The notes under the pieces are model-generated. The model searched no databases, was not told the origin of the DNA, and saw only the letters and a program-made list of their open reading frames with translations. A program made the translations under genes and the position numbers. A stretch of DNA of 64,000 nucleotides from CBDFHV01 sp965247705 (GTDB lineage: Bacteria > Pseudomonadota > Alphaproteobacteria > Rhodospirillales > CAMCUA01), in the NCBI GenBank assembly GCA_965247705.1, contig CBDFHV010000082.1:166832-230831 (forward strand). The letters run 5' to 3'. Positions 48,642-58,189 of this stretch are shown here, in pieces (positions within the stretch are counted from its first letter, which is position 1; each line of letters starts with the position of its first letter).

Positions 48642-51527
48642 TCAAACCGGGACCACCAGGTCTCGCGGGCAGCCCTCGGTCCAGAATTCGACCCCGTCTT
48701 CCTTGACCAGGAAGGTGTCCTCGGTGTGGAAGCGGACACCCTCGTGATAGTAGCTGTACTCGAGGCAAACCACGGTGTCGGGCTCGAGCACCGTCTTGTT
48801 GACACGGTTCATGCGTGGCTGCTCGTGGGCGCCCAAGCCGATGCCGTGGCCGACGAACTCGCGCGGGAAGTTGTTCAAGTGCTGGCTGATCTCGCTGTAG
48901 CCGCGCTCGAAGATCTCGCCGCCCGTCACCCCGGGCTTGAGCCACAGGCCGAGCTCGACCTGGACATCGTTGAGGCGTTGCCAGATGTCCTTCTGCCGGT
49001 CGGTGGCCTGCCCCAGGTAGTAGGAGCGGACGAAATCGGCGGGATACCCCTTGACCAGGGCGCCCATGTCGACCTTCACGAAGTCGCCCACCTGGAACAC
49101 GTGATCGACGGGATAGGGGCAATGGGCGGCATAGGACACCGGGCCGGCGCCGACGTTGATGAACTTTATCCCGTCGGCCCCTTCCTCGAACATGCGGATA
49201 TTGGCAGCCTTGAAGAGATCGCGGTCGGTACTGCCGGGCTTGAAAGCCGCGCGGAAGCTTTCATGCGCCTTGACGGTGATGTCCGCGGCCTTTCGCAGGC
49301 GGCCGATTTCCTGGGGCGTCTTGACCATGCGCACCCGTTCCATCTGCTCACTGACGTCGATGAGCGTATTGCCTTCCAGCAAATCCTCGAGTTTGTCACG
49401 AAATCCCGCTGTCAGGTTCTCACCCTCGGTGCCGATGACGAGGTTCTTGACCTTGCGTTCGGCGAGAATGTCGCGGGCGGCGGCGAAGAAGTCGTCGTAG
49501 AAATGGACGTCGAGATCGGTGAAGAATTCGGCCATCGCATAGGCGCGCACGTCCTCGATCCAGGTGAAGTACATGGCCAGATGCAGGTCCACGGCGGGAA
49601 CGATAAGGGCCGGTTTCCGCCCTTCGTCCAGGAAGTAGAACACGACGAAGGGGCGATAGCCGAGATGACCACCATTATTGAGAAACTCGCTGATGTAGGC
49701 GGAGTTCTCGGTGCCGCGCAGGAGAACGAGGTCGATGCCTTCGCGCTCCATCATCGCCCGCAGCCGCGGTTCGTTGAAGACTCTTGCTTTCTCTGCCATC
49801 ACTTGTGTTCCTTCAAGTTTGTCGCGTCGCACTGCGGTCGCTTGCGAATTCAAACGCATTCCCGCCGGGTCGATGACCACACCATACTGGGCGAAGGCAT
49901 GGGCCACGGTCATCTTTTCCTGCCGCACGTCTTCCAAGACCCCCATGGGGTCTCGCTCCAACGGGTCGCCATATCCCCCCGATCCCGGCATCTCGCCTCG
50001 GAACACGTCCCCCTGGTCGAGAGTGCGCAGGAACTTGGATGGCAGGATTTCGGCCTCGGGTCCGGGGTTCAGAATGCACTGGCCGAAGGCGCCGCCATTG
50101 CCGCCGAACATTCCCCAGGGCCGGTAGCGCTGACGGTCGGAGCGCACTTGAACCGTCGCCTCGTGGGCCAGCAGGCGGTACTGACGGGCGATGCCGAGGC
50201 CGCCGCGATACTTTCCAGGACCGCCCGAATCTGAAAGGAAGCCATAGGTCTCCACCAGGATCGGGTTTTTCGCCTCGATGACTTCGACCGGAACGTTCGC
50301 CGGGGCGCCCAAACAAAAGGGGCCGGCGTCCTGGCCATCCCGATCGGGTCCACCGCCTTGCCCGGTGACGTTGTGGAACTCGAGGAACAGAAAGGGCGCG
50401 TTGGTCCGGTCGTAGCCGGCGAACACGATGGCGAATTCCGAGCCCCCGGGGCAGGCCGGAATCCGCTCCGGCAGCAACCCGGCGAGCGCACCGAGGACGA
50501 GAGTTCGCAAGCGGTACCCCGCCTGACCGCGAGCGCCGACGGGCGCGGGAAACCGCGGATTGACGAAACAACCCTCGGGCGCGATGACGCGGATCGGGCG
50601 GTAGAACCCGGCGTTGCTGGGGATCGCCGCGTCGAGCGCCGCGCGAATGGCGGCGAAGGCGCAGGCGGCGGTGAACCAGTAGTTGGGATTCAGCGCCCCC
50701 GACGTCTGGGGCGACGTGCCCGTGAAGTCGATTTCGATCTCGTCCCCCGCGACCGTCAGCCGGACGTGGAACTTGACCGGCCCGCCACCGGCCCCGTTGT
50801 CGTCGTTCCAGTCGGTGAATTCCGCCGTGCCGTCGGGCAGGTCCGCGATACCGGCGCGGGTCAGGCGTTCGGCATAGTCGATCAAGTCGGTCATGTAGGC
50901 CTTGAACTCGTCGACCTCATAGTCCTCGAGCTGTTTGAGCAGTTGACGCTCGCCCATGGCCAGGGCGGCAATCTGGGATCGCACGTCCCCCAACACCTTG
51001 TCCGGGACTCGCACGTTGGATTCGATGATCCGCATCAAGGTGGCGTTGGGACGGCCGCGCTCGACGATTTTCGCCGGTGCGATGCGCAGCCCTTCCTGGA
51101 AGATATCGGTGCTGTCGGGCGCGTTGCCGCCGGGAACCCGGCCCCCCATGTCGGTGTGGTGCAGAATGATACAGAGGAAGGCGACCCGTTCCCCGTCCTT
51201 GAAGATGGGCTTGAACATGAAAATGTCGTTGAGGTGGCTGGCCCCCGAATAGGGGTCGTTGTTGGCCAGGATGTCGCCGGGATGGATGTCGTCGCCGAAA
51301 TGGTCGAGGCAACCCCGCAGCGCCGGCATGATGGCCCCGAGATGCACCGGCAGGGCCAAACCCTGGGCGACCAGTTGTCCGTCGCTGTCGCAGACCGACG
51401 TCGAGAAGTCCATGTTGTTCTTGACCACCGTCGAGCGCGAGGTGCGGACGACGGTGAGGATCATGTTGTCGGCGATGGTGACAAGACCCTTGTGGATCAG
51501 TTCCCGCCTGATGGGATCGAGCGCCAT
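48642..51527 (-). CDS. HyuB-M24 fusion ORF (hydantoinase B + M24 aminopeptidase-like)
   Basis: One uninterrupted 961-residue frame. Residues 1-576 are a HyuB-type subunit (NMDFSTSVCDSDGQLVAQGL, GDILANNDPYSGASHLND, LHHTDMGGRVPGGNAPDS, GSGGYGDPLERDPMGVLEDV). From residue 577 a complete M24 protein follows (MAEKARVFNEPRLRAMMERE) with all five metal ligands: two Asp (VKVDMGALVKGYPADFVRSY), His (FVGHGIGLGAHEQP), Glu (VVCLEYSYYHEG) and Glu (FHTEDTFLV). There is no stop codon between the parts. HyuB starts at ATG 51527, four bases after the preceding HyuB. GAAGGA and ATG 49799 could also start the M24 part alone. True fusion, lost stop codon and sequence error remain possible. Confidence 0.8.
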   Translation of the reverse strand: MALDPIRRELIHKGLVTIADNMILTVVRTSRSTVVKNNMDFSTSVCDSDGQLVAQGLALPVHLGAIMPALRGCLDHFGDDIHPGDILANNDPYSGASHLNDIFMFKPIFKDGERVAFLCIILHHTDMGGRVPGGNAPDSTDIFQEGLRIAPAKIVERGRPNATLMRIIESNVRVPDKVLGDVRSQIAALAMGERQLLKQLEDYEVDEFKAYMTDLIDYAERLTRAGIADLPDGTAEFTDWNDDNGAGGGPVKFHVRLTVAGDEIEIDFTGTSPQTSGALNPNYWFTAACAFAAIRAALDAAIPSNAGFYRPIRVIAPEGCFVNPRFPAPVGARGQAGYRLRTLVLGALAGLLPERIPACPGGSEFAIVFAGYDRTNAPFLFLEFHNVTGQGGGPDRDGQDAGPFCLGAPANVPVEVIEAKNPILVETYGFLSDSGGPGKYRGGLGIARQYRLLAHEATVQVRSDRQRYRPWGMFGGNGGAFGQCILNPGPEAEILPSKFLRTLDQGDVFRGEMPGSGGYGDPLERDPMGVLEDVRQEKMTVAHAFAQYGVVIDPAGMRLNSQATAVRRDKLEGTQVMAEKARVFNEPRLRAMMEREGIDLVLLRGTENSAYISEFLNNGGHLGYRPFVVFYFLDEGRKPALIVPAVDLHLAMYFTWIEDVRAYAMAEFFTDLDVHFYDDFFAAARDILAERKVKNLVIGTEGENLTAGFRDKLEDLLEGNTLIDVSEQMERVRMVKTPQEIGRLRKAADITVKAHESFRAAFKPGSTDRDLFKAANIRMFEEGADGIKFINVGAGPVSYAAHCPYPVDHVFQVGDFVKVDMGALVKGYPADFVRSYYLGQATDRQKDIWQRLNDVQVELGLWLKPGVTGGEIFERGYSEISQHLNNFPREFVGHGIGLGAHEQPRMNRVNKTVLEPDTVVCLEYSYYHEGVRFHTEDTFLVKEDGVEFWTEGCPRDLVVPV
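49797..49815 (-). promoter_or_regulatory. internal ribosome-binding site and start for the M24 part
   Basis: On the minus strand GAAGGA is followed, after 8-9 bases, by GTG-ATG; the ATG is at 49797-49799 and begins the normal M24 N-terminus. It could give a free 385-residue M24 protein in addition to the fusion. Confidence 0.5.
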
Positions 51528-51531
51528 CGCC

Positions 51532-53274
51532 CTAGTCGCCCGGGCGGTTCGTTGCCGCCGTACGCCGCCGCCGCTCCTTCTCCGTCGCCGGTCCGTCCAC
51601 GTCCCGGGTCTCGGCATCGATGACCACCCCGTAGTCCGCCAGCGCGTGCTCGATTGACACCTTTTCCTGGCGCACGTCCTCGCCGACGGCGGTGGAATCC
51701 CGTTCGAGGGGGTCTCCGTAGCCTCCCGATCCCGCCATCTCCGCCCGTAGAACATCGCCTTTGACGAAAGTCTGGACGAACTTGGACGGCATCGCCTCCT
51801 CGCGGCCATCGGCAATCTTGGAGGACCGCCCCAGGGCGCCGCCCTTGCCGCCGAACAGACCCCAGCAGGGGTACAGGTGGCGGTCGGAGCGAAGGTTGAC
51901 CATCGCCTCGTCGATCAGCAGGCGGTACTGGCGGAGGATGCCGAGGGCACCCCGGTACTTGCCGGCGCCGCCGGAATCGGGAAGGAAGCCGTAGGCTTCG
52001 ACCAGCAACGGGTTCTCGGCCTCGATGAACTCCACCGGCGTGTTGGCCAGGTTGCCCAGGCAATAGGGGCCGCCATCCTGGCCGTCCCGGTCCGGCCCGC
52101 CGCCATGCCCGGTCATGTTGTGGAACTCGAGGTGAATGAAGCGTTCCCCGGCCTCGTCCTTTCCGGCAATGGCGATGCCGAACTCCGAACCGCCGGGACA
52201 GGCCGGCATGCGTCCCGGGATCAGTTGGGCCAGGGCGCCCAGGATCAGCGAGCGCACTCGGTATCCGCCTTGTCCGCGCGCCCCGACCGCGGCCGGAAAG
52301 CGCGGGTTCACCCACACTCCCTCGGGCGCGATCACACTGATCGGCCGGTAGAAGCCGGCGTTGTTGGGCATGTCCGCCTTGAGCACGGTGCGCAGGGCGG
52401 CATATGTGCACGAGACGGTGAACGGCAGGTTCGGGTGTACCGCGCCGCCCCTCTGCGGCCCGGTGCCGGAAAAGTCCGCCGTGATCTCGTCGCCCGCCAC
52501 GGTCAACCGGACGTGCAGTTTGATCGGGCCGTTACCGACACCGTCGTCGTCGTTCCATTCGGTGAACTCGACCGTGCCGTCGGGAAGGGCGGCGATGCTC
52601 GCCCGCGCCAATCGCTCAGTGTAATCGACGATCTCCTTCAGGTATGACCTGAACTCCTGAACGCCGTATTCGGCCACCAGCTTCTGCATCTCCCGCGCCG
52701 CCGCGTTGAGGGCCGCCATCTGGGCGCGGATATCCCCCAACACCTTCTCCGGCAGCCGGACGTTGTGTTCGATGAAGCGCAGCACCGTCGAATTCGGTTC
52801 GCCGCCGACCTGGATCTTGCACGGCGCGATCCGCAGGCCTTCCTCGAAGATCTCGTTCGAGTCCGCCGCGTTGCCGCCGGGGACCCGGCCCCCCATGTCG
52901 GTGTGGTGAAGGATGAGGGTGAGAATGCAGACCGACTCGCCGTCGACAAAAACCGGCGCGAACATGAACACGTCCGGGAGGTGGCTGCCGCCGGAATAGG
53001 GGTCGTTGTTGGCCATGATGTCGCCGGGCTGGAGATCGTCCCCGAAGTAGTCGAGACAACCCCGGAGCGCCGGCATGGTGGCCCCCAGATGGGACGGTAA
53101 TGCCAACCCCTGGGCGACCATCTCCCCCTCGGCGTCGCAAACGGAACTCGAGAAATCCATGTTGTTCTTGACCAGGGTCGAGCGCGCCGTGCGGATTACC
53201 GTCACCACCATGTTGTCGGCGATGCCAACCAGGGCGTTGCGGATCAACTCGCGCCTGATGGGGTCTATGTCCAT
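51532..53274 (-). CDS. hydantoinase B/oxoprolinase family protein (HyuB type)
   Basis: A 580-residue HyuB-type subunit. Motifs: RTARSTLVKNNMDFSSSVCD, GDIMANNDPYSGGSHLPDV, ILHHTDMGGRVPGGNAADSN, VNPRFPAAVGARGQGGYRVR and GSGGYGDPLERDSTAVGEDV. It is a close paralogue of the HyuB half of the fusion directly downstream (four-base gap) but belongs to a different subtype from the HyuBs at 21572 and 26405 (NNMDFSSS versus IKERRDCS). HyuA lies 54 bases upstream. Confidence 0.9.
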   Translation of the reverse strand: MDIDPIRRELIRNALVGIADNMVVTVIRTARSTLVKNNMDFSSSVCDAEGEMVAQGLALPSHLGATMPALRGCLDYFGDDLQPGDIMANNDPYSGGSHLPDVFMFAPVFVDGESVCILTLILHHTDMGGRVPGGNAADSNEIFEEGLRIAPCKIQVGGEPNSTVLRFIEHNVRLPEKVLGDIRAQMAALNAAAREMQKLVAEYGVQEFRSYLKEIVDYTERLARASIAALPDGTVEFTEWNDDDGVGNGPIKLHVRLTVAGDEITADFSGTGPQRGGAVHPNLPFTVSCTYAALRTVLKADMPNNAGFYRPISVIAPEGVWVNPRFPAAVGARGQGGYRVRSLILGALAQLIPGRMPACPGGSEFGIAIAGKDEAGERFIHLEFHNMTGHGGGPDRDGQDGGPYCLGNLANTPVEFIEAENPLLVEAYGFLPDSGGAGKYRGALGILRQYRLLIDEAMVNLRSDRHLYPCWGLFGGKGGALGRSSKIADGREEAMPSKFVQTFVKGDVLRAEMAGSGGYGDPLERDSTAVGEDVRQEKVSIEHALADYGVVIDAETRDVDGPATEKERRRRTAATNRPGD

Positions 53275-53328
53275 TCGCCGGCTCCCAGGGATTTCGCCAT
53301 TCTCACCCGCCGCTCGGCCATCGCCCGG

Positions 53329-55416
53329 TCAGGTCCGCTCGACGACGATGTTGTTCCAACTGTCGAGGCTGGCCCGCCAACCCGGGCGGACGACGATGGT
53401 GGTGTCATATTCTTCGACGATTAGCGGCCCTTCCTTCGCTTCATTCGCAAGGCCGCCCCGAGGCAGGACCGCGGCGGCAAGCCAACCGTGTTCGGGGCCG
53501 AAGTAGGCCTTTCGCTCGCCGCTCTCGGCGATCCATTCCTGGGCCCTCGCAACCCGGTCCGGCAACCGGGGGCTGGCGGGAATCCCGCGGCCGATAACGC
53601 CGAGGGCGACAAGCTGCAGTGCCTCGTTGTCCGAGCGGTAGCCGTATTGTTGATCGTGGGCCTGGCCGAAGTCTTCGACCATCGCCGCCATCAGGGTGGC
53701 GTCGACCGGAAAGGCGCGGCAGGGGATGGGCAGGGTCGAGGTCTGGCCCATGTATTTCATGCTGACCTCGACCTCGATCTCGCGCCGGCCCGCGTCCGTG
53801 AAACCCTCCGATTCGAGGAGCCGGTGCACTTCGTCGACATGGGGCTGGACGGCGGCGTTGATGTCCGCCGGCGTGGTATCGGCCATGGGCTGGTAATAGG
53901 CCCGCACCAGATGGTGCTCCATGTCGGCGAACAGCAGGCCCAGTGCGCTGAACAGTCCCGCCGCCGGGGGCACCAGGAGGCGCCGGATGCCGAGCGACTC
54001 AGCCAGGCCCGTGGCATGGACCCCGCTGCCGCCGCCGACGGCGATCAGAGTAAACCCAGAAGGGTCCAGGCCGCGTTCGGAGGAGACGCTGGACAGCGCC
54101 CGCATCATGTTGGCGTTGGCGATCAGGTGCACGCCGTAGGCGGTATCGGTGTCGGTCTTGCTGATCCGGGCGCCGAGGTCGGCCAAGCACTTGCGAGCCG
54201 CCGCTTCGTCGAGGGTGAGGTCGCCGCCGACCAGGGCCACCGGGTTGAGGTACCCGAGCACCAGGTTGGCATCCGTTACCGTCGGCTGGTCTCCGCCCTG
54301 GGCGTAGCTCACCGGACCGGGCACGGCGCCGGCGCTGCGTGGCCCCACCTGGAAACCGCCCGCCGCATCGACGGCGGCGATGCTGCCACCGCCGGCGCCC
54401 ACCTCGACGATATCGATGGTCGGAACCTGGATCGGATAACCGGCGCCTTGCAGCAACCGATGGCCGACCGCCTCGCCGCCGCCGACCTCGGACTCCGGCA
54501 CGATGACGAACTTGCCGTCCCTGACCAGGGACGCCTTTGCCGTGGTTCCCCCCATGTCGAGGACCATCAGGTCGTCGAGGCCGAACAACTTGCCCATGCG
54601 CTGCGCGCCGACCACACCCGCCGCCGGGCCCGACTCGATGATGTAGACGGGATTGGCGGCGGCCAGGTTGGCCGGCAGCACGCCGCCGTTCGACTGCATG
54701 ATGGTCAGCGGCACCCCGACGCCGATGCGCCCCATGCGTTCGACCAGGGACGTAACGTATGATTCCACCACGGGTCGAATGTAGGCGTTGACGACCGTCG
54801 TCGAGGTCCGTTCGTATTCCTGGATCTGGGGCAGGAGCTGGGCCGAGGCCGATATGGGGATGCCGGGGAGCCGCTCCTCGATCCGCCGCTGGGCCGCGAG
54901 CTCGTTTTCCGGATTGACGTAGGAGTTGATGAAGCAGATGGCCACCGCCTCGACCTTTTCCGCGTCGAGCCGTTCGGCCAGCCGGTCGAGGGCCTGCATG
55001 TCGACGGGAACCAGGATTTCGCCCTTGCCGCTCGTCCGCTCCTCGACCTCGAAGCGCAGCCGCCGCTCGACCAGGGGTTCCGGCTTGCGGAAACCGAGGT
55101 CGTAGAGACGGGGCGAGCGGAATCGCCCCAGTTCGAGGACGTCGCGAAATCCCTGGGTGGTGATCAGCGCCACAGTGACGCCCCGGCGCTCGATGAGGGC
55201 GTTGGTGGCCACCGTCGTGCCGTGGGCGAACTCGGTGATCTCCCCGGCGGAGATCCCGGTTTCTCCCAGCAACTGGGCGACCCCGTCCTCGATGGCGCGG
55301 CTGTAGTCGTCCGGGGTCGACAGCACTTTCTTGCTGTGGATCGTACCGTCGGGCGCAAGGATGATGATATCGGTGAAGGTACCACCGATGTCCACGCCCA
55401 GCCTGTAGGCCGTCAT
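53329..55416 (-). CDS. hydantoinase/oxoprolinase A family protein (HyuA type)
   Basis: A 695-residue HyuA-type subunit and first gene of the long minus-strand block. ATP site RLGVDIGGTFTDIIILAPDG; FAHGTTVATNALI; MQSNGGVLPANLAAANPVYI; LDDLMVLDMGGTTAKASLV; EVGAGGGSIAAVDAAGGF. It should work with the two HyuB copies that follow. Its promoter is expected in the gap 55417-55623, shared with the divergent aminotransferase gene. Confidence 0.9.
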   Translation of the reverse strand: MTAYRLGVDIGGTFTDIIILAPDGTIHSKKVLSTPDDYSRAIEDGVAQLLGETGISAGEITEFAHGTTVATNALIERRGVTVALITTQGFRDVLELGRFRSPRLYDLGFRKPEPLVERRLRFEVEERTSGKGEILVPVDMQALDRLAERLDAEKVEAVAICFINSYVNPENELAAQRRIEERLPGIPISASAQLLPQIQEYERTSTTVVNAYIRPVVESYVTSLVERMGRIGVGVPLTIMQSNGGVLPANLAAANPVYIIESGPAAGVVGAQRMGKLFGLDDLMVLDMGGTTAKASLVRDGKFVIVPESEVGGGEAVGHRLLQGAGYPIQVPTIDIVEVGAGGGSIAAVDAAGGFQVGPRSAGAVPGPVSYAQGGDQPTVTDANLVLGYLNPVALVGGDLTLDEAAARKCLADLGARISKTDTDTAYGVHLIANANMMRALSSVSSERGLDPSGFTLIAVGGGSGVHATGLAESLGIRRLLVPPAAGLFSALGLLFADMEHHLVRAYYQPMADTTPADINAAVQPHVDEVHRLLESEGFTDAGRREIEVEVSMKYMGQTSTLPIPCRAFPVDATLMAAMVEDFGQAHDQQYGYRSDNEALQLVALGVIGRGIPASPRLPDRVARAQEWIAESGERKAYFGPEHGWLAAAVLPRGGLANEAKEGPLIVEEYDTTIVVRPGWRASLDSWNNIVVERT

Positions 55417-55623
55417 AGTTTTCCTCCCCTGGTCGATCGGAGGCGCTTCGTGCGTCCTGGACTCCGGGTTCGTCCTGCGGGCAACTCTAGATCAACGAAG
55501 GAGAGACTGACAAATCCACATAAGAAGAATAGCCTGGGCCGGACGGCATGGGGATGCCGATCTCACCTGTTCTCCGGAAAAACCGACGACGACTTCACGA
55601 GCGACACGGCCGGGAGGCCCATC
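55417..55623. promoter_or_regulatory. divergent intergenic region (HyuA block / aminotransferase)
   Basis: A 207-bp gap between the divergent genes at 53329-55416 and 55624. Two promoters are expected, but no consensus boxes could be assigned. GGGAGG at 55612-55617 is the ribosome-binding site of the aminotransferase gene. No regulator gene is encoded nearby. Confidence 0.5.
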
Positions 55624-57006
55624 ATGACCACGACGACCCTCACCAACTCGAAAATCGAGGCCGCCTACCGGGAGATGACGCCCAAATCGGCGGATCTGGC
55701 GCGCCAGGCCGTTCAGCAGCTGCCGAGCGGACTGGCCCACGATTCCCGGCACATGTGGCCCTACGGGATCTACTCCGACCACGCCGAGCGATCGCGGAAG
55801 TGGGATGTCGACGATAACGAATACGTCGATTTCTACGGCGGCCACGGGGCAATGCTGCTGGGACACGGCCGGCCCGAGGTCAAAGAGGCCGTGCATCGGC
55901 AGATGGAGAAGGGCACCCATTTCGGCACCTGCCACGAACTCGAGGTGCGCTGGAGCGGGCTGATCCAGGAGATGGTTCCCTGTGCCGAGCGGGTGCGCTT
56001 CCATTCCTCGGGCACCGAGGCCACCCACATGGCGATCCGACTCGCCCGCGCCTTCACCGGACGCTCGAAGATCATCCGCTTCTATGGGCACTTCCACGGC
56101 TGGCACGACCACGTGGCCTTCGGCGTCGATTCCCATTTCGACGGCACGCCCAGCATCGGGGTCAACGAGAAGGTGGCCCAGGAGATCGTCCTCGTTCCGC
56201 CCCACGACCTGGACATGGTGCGCCAGATCCTGGAGCGCGACGGCGATGTCGCGGCCGTGATCATGGAGCCCATCGGCAGCAACTCGGGCAAGGTCCCGGC
56301 AACGGGCGATACCTTGCGCCAACTGCGTGCGCTGACGCGAGAGCACGGCGCCCTCTTGATCTTCGACGAAGTGGTGACCGGATTCCGGGTCTCGCCCGGG
56401 GGGGCGCAGGCCCACTACGATGTCACGCCCGACCTCACCACCCTGGCCAAGATCGTCGCCGGCGGCCTGCCGGGCGGCGCGGTTTGCGGCCGCAAGGACA
56501 TCCTGGACTACCTGGATTTCGAGGTCTCGAAAGAAGCCGGGCGGGAGAAGGTCCGTCATCAGGGAACCTTCAACGCCAATCCGGTTTCGGCCGCCGCCGG
56601 CGTCGCGGCGCTGGAGATCATCAAGACCGGCGAGCCCGGCGCCCGGGCCGCCGCGACCGCCGAAACGTTGCGCCCCGAACTGAACCGGGTGCTGGCGGAA
56701 GAGAACGTCCCGTGGTCGATCTACGGTGAGTTCTCCATCTTTCACATCTTCACCAACCCGGGACACCTTCCCATATCGCCGGCCGAATTCGACGCCACCG
56801 CCTGCGACTACAAGACCTTCGCCCCCGATCCCCGCAAGATGTTGCTCGCCAAGCTGCGGCTCGGCATGCTGATCAACGGCGTCGACCTGAAGGGATGGCG
56901 CGGCGGTTTCCTGTCCGCCGAGCACGACGAGGCGGACATGGAACGAACCGTCGGAGCCTGGCGCAAGACCCTGCGCATGCTGAAAGACGAGGGCGAACTG
57001 GACTGA
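55624..57006 (+). CDS. class III aminotransferase (glutamate-1-semialdehyde aminomutase-like)
   Basis: A 460-residue PLP enzyme. ATG 55624 with GGGAGG seven bases upstream; the frame opens earlier at 55222 but only in the shadow of HyuA. Landmarks: YGGHGAMLLGHGRPEVKEAV, VRFHSSGTEATHMAIRLARA (phosphate site), HFHGWHDHVAFG, LIFDEVVTGFRVSPGGAQAH and the PLP Lys in LTTLAKIVAGGLPGGAVCGR. The GSA-aminomutase-like subgroup also contains catabolic transaminases; haem synthesis is unlikely in this context (inference). It is divergent from the HyuA block. Confidence 0.87.
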   Translation: MTTTTLTNSKIEAAYREMTPKSADLARQAVQQLPSGLAHDSRHMWPYGIYSDHAERSRKWDVDDNEYVDFYGGHGAMLLGHGRPEVKEAVHRQMEKGTHFGTCHELEVRWSGLIQEMVPCAERVRFHSSGTEATHMAIRLARAFTGRSKIIRFYGHFHGWHDHVAFGVDSHFDGTPSIGVNEKVAQEIVLVPPHDLDMVRQILERDGDVAAVIMEPIGSNSGKVPATGDTLRQLRALTREHGALLIFDEVVTGFRVSPGGAQAHYDVTPDLTTLAKIVAGGLPGGAVCGRKDILDYLDFEVSKEAGREKVRHQGTFNANPVSAAAGVAALEIIKTGEPGARAAATAETLRPELNRVLAEENVPWSIYGEFSIFHIFTNPGHLPISPAEFDATACDYKTFAPDPRKMLLAKLRLGMLINGVDLKGWRGGFLSAEHDEADMERTVGAWRKTLRMLKDEGELD

Positions 57007-57015
57007 CCACGCGGT

Positions 57016-58080
57016 TCAAGCCGCGACGATCCGCTCGGCCAGAGTGGCGGCGAAGGCGTCGGTCGCAAGGACTCCACCAAGGTCCCGTGTCCGCCCCGCG
57101 GCCTCGGCAAGCTGCCCATCGAGGGTGCGTTCGAGGAGCCGCGCGGCGTCCTTGAGGTCGGTCCGGTCGTGGCGTTCCCCCAACCAGTCCAACAGCATGC
57201 CGACGGACAGGATCATCGCCGTCGGGTTGGCGATGTTCTGGCCCATGATGTCGGGGGCCGAGCCGTGGGCCGCCTGGGCGGCGCAGGCATCGTGACCGGC
57301 GTTGATGGAGCCGCCGACGCCAAGGCCGCCGACGAGCTCCGAGGTCAGGTCGGACAGGAAATCGCCGTAGAGGTTGCTGGTCAGGATGATGTCGAAGTCT
57401 CCGGGTCGCCGCACTACCAGGGCAAAGAGGGCGTCGGCGAGGACATCGTTCACCGTCACATCGGGATAACCCTTGGCGACGTCGTAGGCGGTGTCCCGGA
57501 ACAGGCCGTCGGTGAGCTTGAGCACGTTGCCCTTGTGCATGATCGTGACCTTGCCGCGCCGCCGGCGGGCGAGCTGGAACGCGGTCTCGGCGATGCGGGT
57601 GACGCCCTCGCGGCTGATCTTGCGAATGCTCAGCGCCACGTCCGGCGACGGCATGAACTCGCCGTTGCCGATGAACATGGAACGGTCGGCGTAGAAGCCC
57701 TCCGTATTCTCCCGGCACACGATCAGGTCCATGCCCGCCACATGCGCCGGCACGCCTAGCCGGTTGCGGGCCGGGCGGATGTTGGCAAACAGGTTGAGCT
57801 CCTTGCGTATCCGCCCGGCGGGCGAGGCTTCGTGGCTGAACGGGGGCGGGTAGGCGAGGCTGTCATGGGGCCCCCAGACGATGCCGTCGCTGGCACGCGC
57901 CCTGTCCATGGTCGCCTGGGGCAGGGGGTCGCCGTTCTTCTCGATGCTGGCGAGGCCGAAATCCGCGTCCTCGAACGCCAGTCCCAGGCTGAACTTGCGG
58001 TCGAGCGCCTCGGCGACCACCAGGGCCGCCGACACGATCTCGGGGCCGATGCCGTCTCCCTTCAGCACCAGAAGTTTCAT
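57016..58080 (-). CDS. isocitrate/isopropylmalate (tartrate) dehydrogenase family protein
   Basis: A 354-residue NAD(P)-dependent beta-decarboxylating dehydrogenase. Landmarks: KLLVLKGDGIGPEIVSAALV, LIVCRENTEGFYADRSM, KVTIMHKGNVLKLTDGLFRD, DIILTSNLYGDFLSDLTSEL (metal-binding Asp) and HGSAPDIMGQNIANPTAMIL. The family oxidises and decarboxylates 2-hydroxy acids such as isopropylmalate and tartrate. No leuC/leuD genes are near, so a catabolic substrate is likelier. Tail to tail with the aminotransferase gene. Confidence 0.85.
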   Translation of the reverse strand: MKLLVLKGDGIGPEIVSAALVVAEALDRKFSLGLAFEDADFGLASIEKNGDPLPQATMDRARASDGIVWGPHDSLAYPPPFSHEASPAGRIRKELNLFANIRPARNRLGVPAHVAGMDLIVCRENTEGFYADRSMFIGNGEFMPSPDVALSIRKISREGVTRIAETAFQLARRRRGKVTIMHKGNVLKLTDGLFRDTAYDVAKGYPDVTVNDVLADALFALVVRRPGDFDIILTSNLYGDFLSDLTSELVGGLGVGGSINAGHDACAAQAAHGSAPDIMGQNIANPTAMILSVGMLLDWLGERHDRTDLKDAARLLERTLDGQLAEAAGRTRDLGGVLATDAFAATLAERIVAA

Positions 58081-58189
58081 CGATCGCCTCCTTGGGTTGG
58101 ATCTGTCGCTTGGCGGCGATTATCCAGGCGAGGATCGGGATTGTCATTGTCCCTCGAAAGTCGGGGTCGTCCGGATACGCCCGCCGTCC

